Assembly: GCA_964649095.1 (NCBI GenBank) | Contig: CAZYPH010000028.1 | Coordinates: forward strand, 1-22,103 | Direction: 5' to 3' | Source: CAZYPH01 sp964649095 | Lineage (GTDB): Bacteria; Bdellovibrionota; UBA1018; UBA923 | Length of the DNA: 22,103 bases | Part shown: positions 16,938 to 22,103 of the stretch, in pieces | Layout: the number at the start of each line of letters is the position of its first letter | How positions within the stretch are numbered: position 1 is the stretch's first letter | Program-made: the position numbers and the translations under genes | The notes under the pieces: model-generated | Told to the model about the DNA's origin: nothing | Database searches by the model: none | The model's input: the letters and a program-made list of their open reading frames with translations, nothing else

Positions 16938-18308
16938 TTATTCAACTTTTAGCAGTACTTCTTCTAAAAACTTAGTGTCGTAATTGTTCTGGGCAAAACG
17001 GGGATGGAGCAAAATTTTCCGATTAAACGTCATGTTGGTACGAATACCTAGAATTACAAATTCTTGAAGGGCGTTCGCCGTCTTCTGAATCGCCTGGTCG
17101 CGTGTTGCCGCGTGGCAGATTAATTTACCAATCATAGAATCATAAAAGGGCAGTACTTTGTACTGGGAGTATATAAACGAATCTACTCGCACACCGTTTC
17201 CGCCTGGTTGGTGATAAGCCGTTACGAGTCCAGGACTAGGCACTTTATTCTCAGGATCTTCTGCGCAGATACGCACTTCAATAGCATGACCCGAAAGTTT
17301 TATGTCTTCTTGTTTAAAGGGAAGTACTTCCCCCTCGGCGGTATGAATCTGAGCTGCAATCAAATCGATACCAGTAACCATCTCCGTAACCGGGTGCTCA
17401 ACCTGGATACGTGTGTTCATTTCCATAAAATAGAAATTACGGTCTTCGTCTACCAGAAACTCAACCGTACCTACACCGACATAATTTACGGCAGCACAAA
17501 GCTTCAAGGCGGCTGCACCCATTTTTTGCCGTAAAGACTCAGAAACCACTGGAGAGGGGCTCTCTTCAATCACTTTCTGATGTCGTCGTTGCACGGTGCA
17601 ATCGCGCTCACCTAAATGGATTCTATTGCCGTGCTGATCGCACCAGACCTGAATTTCAACATGACGAGGGTGTTCGCAATAACGCTCTAAATAACAGTCC
17701 CCGTTGCCGAAGGCGGCCTGCGCTTCGGTGCGAATACGTTCAAACGCTGTGCGCAGTTGTGTTTTATGAAAAACAATCTGAATGCCACGCCCGCCACCAC
17801 CCGCGGTCGCTTTTAATATGACTGGATAACCGATGCGCTTGGCTTCGCGCTCGGCATCGGCAAGCGTTTTTACAATGCCCGATCCGAGTAACATCGGGAT
17901 GCCAGCCTCTTGGGCAATTTTTCTGGCAGTAGCTTTATCACCCATGGCTGCAATAGAGTCCGCAGTGGGCCCTATAAACGTCAACCCACACTGCTCAACA
18001 ACACGAGCAAACTTTGCATTCTCAGATAAAAAACCATAACCAGGGTGAATGGCATCGGCTTTGGTTAATTCTGCCGCACTCATGATCGCAGCGATATTTA
18101 AATAACTTAATTTAGAAGGTGCTGGTCCAATACAGACCGACTCGTCAGCGAGTTTTACGTGAAGACTGTCTTCATCAACTTTTGAGTAGACTGCAACCGT
18201 GGCGATCTGCATTTCTCGACAGGCACGTATAATTCTAAGGGCAATCTCACCGCGATTAGCGATTAATATTTTCTTTAACTTCTTCTTCGGTACCGGTTTA
18301 TCAAGCAT
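16938..18308 (-). CDS. accC: Acetyl-CoA carboxylase, biotin carboxylase subunit
   Basis: ATP-grasp enzyme that carboxylates the biotin on AccB using ATP and bicarbonate, the first half-reaction of malonyl-CoA synthesis in the cytoplasm. I chose the ATG at 18308 (456 aa), one base after the accB stop, over an in-frame start at 18347 inside accB; family members begin close to KKILIANRGEIALRI, as here. Motifs from this start: HPGYGFLSEN (88-97), the Gly-rich ATP lid loop KATAGGGGRG (166-175), ERYCEHPRHVEIQV, ERDCTVQRRHQK, and the catalytic metal/biotin block FMEMNTRIQVEHPVTE (294-309). Length and motifs are normal. The subunits accA and accD are not in the window, as is common. A short, weak terminator follows. 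Confidence 0.97.
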   Translation of the reverse strand: MLDKPVPKKKLKKILIANRGEIALRIIRACREMQIATVAVYSKVDEDSLHVKLADESVCIGPAPSKLSYLNIAAIMSAAELTKADAIHPGYGFLSENAKFARVVEQCGLTFIGPTADSIAAMGDKATARKIAQEAGIPMLLGSGIVKTLADAEREAKRIGYPVILKATAGGGGRGIQIVFHKTQLRTAFERIRTEAQAAFGNGDCYLERYCEHPRHVEIQVWCDQHGNRIHLGERDCTVQRRHQKVIEESPSPVVSESLRQKMGAAALKLCAAVNYVGVGTVEFLVDEDRNFYFMEMNTRIQVEHPVTEMVTGIDLIAAQIHTAEGEVLPFKQEDIKLSGHAIEVRICAEDPENKVPSPGLVTAYHQPGGNGVRVDSFIYSQYKVLPFYDSMIGKLICHAATRDQAIQKTANALQEFVILGIRTNMTFNRKILLHPRFAQNNYDTKFLEEVLLKVE

Positions 18309-18309
18309 T

Positions 18310-18774
18310 TTAACCAATAGGCTCAATGATAAAAATGGGCTCACCAAACTCTACCGGCTCCCCATCGTTCACCAAAACACTCACTAGTTTACCACTGACA
18401 TCGGCTTCAATTTCATTCATGAGCTTCATGGCTTCGATAATACAAAGAACATCGCCTTTTTTTATAGAGTCGCCCTCTTTTACGTAAGGAGACGCACTTG
18501 GAGACGGTGCCCGATAGAATGTTCCGACAAATGGGCTGCACACCTCTAAAGCATGGGCCTCGCGTTCCAGCGGCATTTGTTTATTGGTGCTGAGTGACGG
18601 TTCTTGGGAGGGAACAGAGGGAGCGTAGCCCCCTCCAGAAATAACCGTATTTTTGGAATAGTATTGTGTCTTGAAACTGACTTTAAGTTTTGCTTGTTCG
18701 ACTTCGAGCTCTTGCAAACGATGCTTTTTGGCCAATCGAATTAGTTTTTCAAGCTGCTTAAAATCAATCGACAT
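18310..18774 (-). CDS. accB: Acetyl-CoA carboxylase biotin carboxyl carrier protein
   Basis: 154 aa. An N-terminal helix (1-35) is followed by a flexible Ser/Pro-rich linker (about 45-75) and the biotinyl domain (about 77-153). The biotin attachment motif EAMKLMN places biotin on Lys117. The 'thumb'-like insertion between strands, typical of acetyl-CoA carboxylase carriers, is consistent with PSPSASPYVKEGD. The gene starts three bases after the efp stop and ends one base before accC, so efp-accB-accC form one tightly packed unit; this order is common in bacteria. Confidence 0.96.
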   Translation of the reverse strand: MSIDFKQLEKLIRLAKKHRLQELEVEQAKLKVSFKTQYYSKNTVISGGGYAPSVPSQEPSLSTNKQMPLEREAHALEVCSPFVGTFYRAPSPSASPYVKEGDSIKKGDVLCIIEAMKLMNEIEADVSGKLVSVLVNDGEPVEFGEPIFIIEPIG

Positions 18775-18777
18775 ACG

Positions 18778-19341
18778 TTAGGCTTTCACTTTTTCGATAT
18801 AACTGTAATCACGCGTGTCGATTTTCAGTAAATCACCCTCTGAAATAAAGAGAGGTACCTGAACGGAAACACCGGTCTCCAGTTTTGCAGGCTTCATGGC
18901 GCCACTGGCCGTATCGCCCTTAAAGCCGGGCTCAGTCTCGACAACTTTTAACTGCACAAACGTTGGCAACTCGATGCCGATCGCTTTGCCATTATAGAAA
19001 AGAATTTGAACGACTAGATTTTCTTGTAAAAAATCTTTTGCATCGCCAACCGTAGAACCATCGATAGGCACCTGATCATAGGTGGACTGATTCATGAAAT
19101 AAAAGTGGTCACCTTCGCGGTACAAAAACTGAAACTCAGAATTTTCGAGATCTGGTTTTCCAACTTTATCACCCGACTTAAACGTCCTCTCAATGACGGC
19201 GCCATTGAGCATGTTTTTTAATTTTGTTCGAGTAAATGCGCTGCCTTTGCCAGGGCTAATGTGTTGAAAATCAACAATGTTAAATGGGATACCTTCTACT
19301 TCGATCTTTAGATTTTTTTTAAACTGCCTTGTGTCAAACAT
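18778..19341 (-). CDS. efp: Translation elongation factor P
   Basis: 187 aa, full length. EF-P binds next to the P-site tRNA and relieves stalling at consecutive prolines. The N-terminal KOW-like domain (about 1-63) carries the loop SPGKGSAF with Lys32 at the tip, equivalent to the modified Lys34 of E. coli; two OB-fold domains follow, ending in IDTRDYSYIEKVKA. A Lys at the tip suits EpmA-type beta-lysylation, but no modification gene is present here. The gene has a good -35 box at the stop of the upstream TPR gene and no useful Shine-Dalgarno, suggesting a near-leaderless mRNA. Confidence 0.97.
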   Translation of the reverse strand: MFDTRQFKKNLKIEVEGIPFNIVDFQHISPGKGSAFTRTKLKNMLNGAVIERTFKSGDKVGKPDLENSEFQFLYREGDHFYFMNQSTYDQVPIDGSTVGDAKDFLQENLVVQILFYNGKAIGIELPTFVQLKVVETEPGFKGDTASGAMKPAKLETGVSVQVPLFISEGDLLKIDTRDYSYIEKVKA

Positions 19342-19350
19342 ACCCGAAAG

Positions 19351-19380
19351 AGATTAACTGGCTGGCAAAACCACTGTCAA
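19351..19380 (-). promoter_or_regulatory. Sigma-70-type promoter for efp-accB-accC
   Basis: Perfect -35 TTGACA (complement of 19375-19380) overlaps the TGA stop of the upstream TPR gene. An 18-base spacer leads to TAATCT (complement of 19351-19356), which keeps the key T1, A2 and T6 of a -10. The -10 ends nine bases before the efp ATG, so the expected leader is only a few bases. The layout matches the rplM promoter closely. Confidence 0.6.
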
Positions 19381-19910
19381 TTCGAAAGACTGTGCCGCTG
19401 AACACGCTCTAATAAATCTTGCAATCGAGTCAGGCGTTGAACCGATTGTTTTTCGGGCAAACTCACGGTCTTTAACCCGTTAGGGCCTTCTGAGGTATAG
19501 AGGCGGACTTCAAGATCGTGAGCAATTCTGGCCACATCGATGTCTTGAGGGTTAAAATAGAGGTACATTTTATAAGATTTTAGTGCCGCCGCAAACTCAC
19601 CTAAAGCGAGGCTGGCCTCTGCAAAAAGCTTTTGGGCCACTAAATTATCGGGCACGCGATCGACTTCTGTTCGTAGGGTTTCACAAACTAAACGAAAATT
19701 CTTTTTATCAAAATAGGCTCTTGCAAGCGCCACTTTGCCACTCACAAAATCAGGGTGGTGAGCCAAACCTTCATGACAGATTCGAATCGCCTCATCGCAA
19801 AGCCCAATCTTTCGGTAACACTCGGCAAGTGGTGCAAATACTTTTGATTGAGGATCTTCTTGAAACATTTTGAGATATTTTAGAAGAAGCGGTGGATACT
19901 TTAGAGCCAT
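19377..19910 (-). CDS. Small TPR-repeat protein downstream of pilQ
   Basis: 177 aa, no signal peptide. Three TPR-like helical pairs at about 22-56 (AECYRKIGLCDEAIRICHEG), 57-90 (LARAYFDKKNFRLVCETL) and 91-124 (AEASLALGEFAAALKSYKMY), then a charged helical tail (about 150-175). The start is clear: AGAGGT four bases before the ATG. The gene begins 11 bases after the pilQ stop, so it is probably cotranscribed with pilP-pilQ; a role as a cytoplasmic scaffold is possible, but a pilus function is only suggested by position. It is not a PilF/PilW-type lipoprotein, since it lacks a lipobox. Its TGA stop overlaps the -35 box of efp. Confidence 0.8.
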   Translation of the reverse strand: MALKYPPLLLKYLKMFQEDPQSKVFAPLAECYRKIGLCDEAIRICHEGLAHHPDFVSGKVALARAYFDKKNFRLVCETLRTEVDRVPDNLVAQKLFAEASLALGEFAAALKSYKMYLYFNPQDIDVARIAHDLEVRLYTSEGPNGLKTVSLPEKQSVQRLTRLQDLLERVQRHSLSN

Positions 19911-19921
19911 AGTTACCTCTA

Positions 19922-21829
19922 TTATCCCCGCATACCAGCTTCTTTGTCATTTAAGATTCTTGGACTGATGAATATAAACAACTCTCGTTTAATAAGCTCT
20001 TTACTACGACTGCCAAACAAGATGCCGATGATGGGAATGTCACGTAAAAATGGTATTCCTGAAGACGATTCTACTTCGCTGCTCTGATACACGCCGCCAA
20101 TGACTAAGGTCGAACCGCTATCGACTAACACCTGTGTTTTTACACTGCGGTCTTCTGAAGCAAACGCCGCACCGCTGGGCCGAGTGCCTGGCGCCGACTG
20201 TGAGAAATCAACGTTCAGCATGATGGAACCATCGTTTGTGACTTGAGGTGTTACGGTTAAGTTAAGGGCTGTCGAAAAAGACTGAAAGCCACCGGTCGCG
20301 TTGGCGCCTGCTGCGGTAGCAAATTGAAACGTGCTGCCCTGAGTTAAATTCGCCGGAGTTTTGTTTTGGGTCACGATGCGAGGACTCGCAATCGTCTTAG
20401 CGCTCGATTCGGTTTCTAAAATATCTAAAAACGCCCCCAACTCACGCAAACCAGGCAATAAAAGCGCTTGTTTGGTCATAAAACCAAAACCCGCACCACC
20501 ACCCGCGGAAGGCGCCGTTACGGCAAATCCCTGATTACCAATCGAGGACGGAAGCGCCGGTCCACCAAAACCCGCACTAAAATTGCTGCGATTGTTATTT
20601 ACGGCATACTGGCCTTGAGAATTTAATTCGCGGCTTGAAGAAAAGATCCGTCCACTCAACTCTTTGGTATTGTCTTCGTTAACCGCGACAAACTTAGCTT
20701 CGATAAGAATCTGCGGTGTTTGGGTGTCTAACTCTTGTATGATCCGTTTGATTTTTTCTAAAGAGCTCGCGGTGTCTCGCACGATCAAAGCATTAGTTCG
20801 GGTATCGATCTGAATGCTACCACGCATTGGTACGTTCATGCCTTGTCCGGCTTGCCCCATCTGACTAAGAATGGAACCACCAGATTGCATCTGTAAATTT
20901 TGCTCACGCGTTAAGAAGTCGGTCAGAATTTTCTGAAGTTCTTTCGGATCGGCATACGATATTGGAAATATTTTTACCATGAGTGGCTCAGCCGCTTCGG
21001 CAGCGCGTTTTGCAGCCACTTCGGTTTGACGTTCTTCTGTCATGGCTGAAATAGTTGCCACACGCATGACGTTGCCGTGCCGTTCAGCACCTAATCGATA
21101 CGACTTAAAAATAAGATCTAGAGCCTGATCCCACGGTACATCGACAAGGTTTAACATCACTTTTCCACGTACGTTGTCGGCCACAACAATATTAAATTCA
21201 CTCGCCTCAGAAATAATCTGAAACACTTCGCTCAATTCACGGTCTTGAACTTGAAGTGTAATTTTGCGCCCGACATAGTTTTTAGTTTTTTGTGTTTCGA
21301 AAAACGTGTCGATGGTTTGCTGCACTTGCGAAGACGGAGCAGACGCCGTTTCAGTATTTTCGATTACGGCAACAGGCTGTGAGGCCGCTTCTGTAACAGA
21401 CACACTCAATTCATCTGATGTGGCTGGTGGCTGTTTATTATCGATTAGAGCAATGATCTTATTACCCTCTTGTTGAAACTGTACTGAGCCATTTTCAATC
21501 AATTGAAAAGCCACACGTACTTTGTCTGCATTTTGATAGGGGTTAATAATCGCTACGTTTGACTTGTAAGACGAAGTGTCGAGAGCGCGAGAGAATTTTT
21601 TGTCGATTTTGGCTCCGTCAATTTCGAGAATCACCTGGCGATCTACGTCAGACGCGGTTTGCGTAAACGTCACAGGCTGATCAAACGTTATCTCGAACCG
21701 AGACTGCGGAGAAGCGTAGGTAAACCCTACGTTCTGAACTTTTGACGGCGTTGCTTGCGCGAAGGCAAATGCACATCCAATACATATAGTTATATATATA
21801 TGTCTTCTGATTGCGTTTAGAAATTTCAT
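19922..21829 (-). CDS. pilQ: Type IV pilus secretin PilQ
   Basis: Outer-membrane secretin forming the gated channel through which the type IV pilus passes. 635 aa: signal peptide (about 1-25, cleavage near AFAFAQA), one AMIN peptidoglycan-binding domain (about 32-130), a Ser/Thr/Ala-rich linker (131-180), an N0/STN domain (about 188-258, VGRKITLQVQDRELSEVFQI), an N1/NolW domain (about 284-370) with an inserted Gly/Met/Gln-rich loop (311-337), and the secretin core (about 375-625). The core has a Gly/Asn-rich gate region (400-450), VTPQVTNDGSIMLNV and the hallmark IPFLRDIPIIGILFG (592-606). The ATG follows GTGAGGT by four bases; the gene starts two bases after pilP. The signal peptide is coded with clustered ATA codons. 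Confidence 0.96.
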   Translation of the reverse strand: MKFLNAIRRHIYITICIGCAFAFAQATPSKVQNVGFTYASPQSRFEITFDQPVTFTQTASDVDRQVILEIDGAKIDKKFSRALDTSSYKSNVAIINPYQNADKVRVAFQLIENGSVQFQQEGNKIIALIDNKQPPATSDELSVSVTEAASQPVAVIENTETASAPSSQVQQTIDTFFETQKTKNYVGRKITLQVQDRELSEVFQIISEASEFNIVVADNVRGKVMLNLVDVPWDQALDLIFKSYRLGAERHGNVMRVATISAMTEERQTEVAAKRAAEAAEPLMVKIFPISYADPKELQKILTDFLTREQNLQMQSGGSILSQMGQAGQGMNVPMRGSIQIDTRTNALIVRDTASSLEKIKRIIQELDTQTPQILIEAKFVAVNEDNTKELSGRIFSSSRELNSQGQYAVNNNRSNFSAGFGGPALPSSIGNQGFAVTAPSAGGGAGFGFMTKQALLLPGLRELGAFLDILETESSAKTIASPRIVTQNKTPANLTQGSTFQFATAAGANATGGFQSFSTALNLTVTPQVTNDGSIMLNVDFSQSAPGTRPSGAAFASEDRSVKTQVLVDSGSTLVIGGVYQSSEVESSSGIPFLRDIPIIGILFGSRSKELIKRELFIFISPRILNDKEAGMRG

Positions 21830-21831
21830 GA

Positions 21832-22103
21832 TTACCTCACGTCCTTTTTTGCCTTTAATTCAAGCAAACTTTCGACTCGTTCTTCTTGACCTAAAAGATT
21901 CACCACTCGCTCTTCGACAAATAACTTGCTCTTAGAGATGCGCAGAATTTTTCCTCGTCGAAGGCCAATACGCATACCCTCGTGGACGATGTGCATTTTG
22001 TCTTCGGGATCTACAACCATAGCTTTGTTTTTTGTAGTTCCAGTAATCACACCCACTAGTCGTAATTTCTCTAAGTCGTAGCGTTCAAGTGGTGGCACAA
22101 AAA
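21832..22103 (-). CDS. pilP: Type IV pilus assembly lipoprotein PilP, C-terminal part (5' end outside window)
   Basis: The visible 90 codons match the C-terminal beta-sandwich domain of PilP: PPLERYDLEKLRLVGVITG, then KAMVVDPEDKMHIVHEGMRIG and GKILRISKSKLFVEE. PilP is an inner-membrane-anchored periplasmic protein linking the PilN/PilO pair to the N0/N1 domains of PilQ. The frame is open to the window edge. The GTG at 22098 is most likely an internal Val within FVPPLERY, so the lipoprotein signal lies outside. The stop is two bases before the pilQ ATG, and the PilQ ribosome-binding site lies inside this gene. Other pil genes (pilM, N, O) would be expected just beyond the edge. Confidence 0.9.
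   Translation of the reverse strand, partial: FVPPLERYDLEKLRLVGVITGTTKNKAMVVDPEDKMHIVHEGMRIGLRRGKILRISKSKLFVEERVVNLLGQEERVESLLELKAKKDVR

Noticed and set aside
1..22103. CRISPR array, tRNA, rRNA, insertion sequence, integrase or phage genes
   Set aside because: I saw no regularly spaced repeats, cloverleaf-like genes, transposase motifs or terminal inverted repeats on either strand.

Overview
This window looks like a chromosomal segment from a Gram-negative, moderate-GC bacterium. The evidence for an outer membrane is the PilP/PilQ pair, a TamB-like protein with an Omp85 barrel protein, and a PBP1b-type peptidoglycan synthase. The gene set and the order pilP-pilQ-TPR-efp-accB-accC fit a Bdellovibrio-like lineage (Bdellovibrionota), but that placement is inference from gene content and not a database result. 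I see no insertion sequence, integrase, tRNA, rRNA or CRISPR array, and no stretch over 300 bases lacks a gene. Most of the window is core envelope, fatty-acid and translation machinery.

Layout. Plus strand, 1-5747: the 3' part of a class A penicillin-binding protein (PBP1b type), then a tightly coupled two-component pair: a CHASE2-domain membrane sensor kinase and an NtrC-type sigma-54 activator. Minus strand, 22103 down to 5744, in order of transcription: pilP (cut by the window edge), pilQ, a small TPR gene, efp, accB, accC; a weak terminator and a palindrome; a second TPR gene, a TamB-family gene and its Omp85 (TamA/BamA-like) partner; rplM-rpsI, ending in a very long hairpin terminator; then a QEGLA-motif (DUF1704) zinc metalloprotease and a secreted parvulin-type prolyl isomerase. 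The response regulator and the isomerase converge and share a four-base TTAA that supplies both stop codons.

How the genes work together. PilP and PilQ belong to the type IV pilus outer-membrane complex. EF-P rescues ribosomes at proline runs, and AccB/AccC make the first half of acetyl-CoA carboxylase. TamB plus the Omp85 protein would form an envelope-spanning assembly or lipid-transport unit, and the periplasmic parvulin may help outer-membrane proteins fold. The PBP and the kinase/regulator pair could link wall synthesis to an extracytoplasmic signal, but only adjacency supports this.

Most notable observations. (1) The Omp85 gene has a single in-frame TGA exactly before its conserved GG..LRGF barrel motif, with well-conserved barrel sequence continuing in the same frame for 107 codons; its extreme C-terminus also lacks the usual terminal aromatic residue. 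(2) rplM and efp, both translation genes, have near-identical promoter layouts: a perfect TTGACA lying at the stop of the upstream gene and a -10 box ending only 9 bases before the ATG, which predicts leaderless or nearly leaderless mRNAs. (3) An almost perfect 25-bp stem follows rpsI. I did not find a convincing undescribed multi-gene system here.
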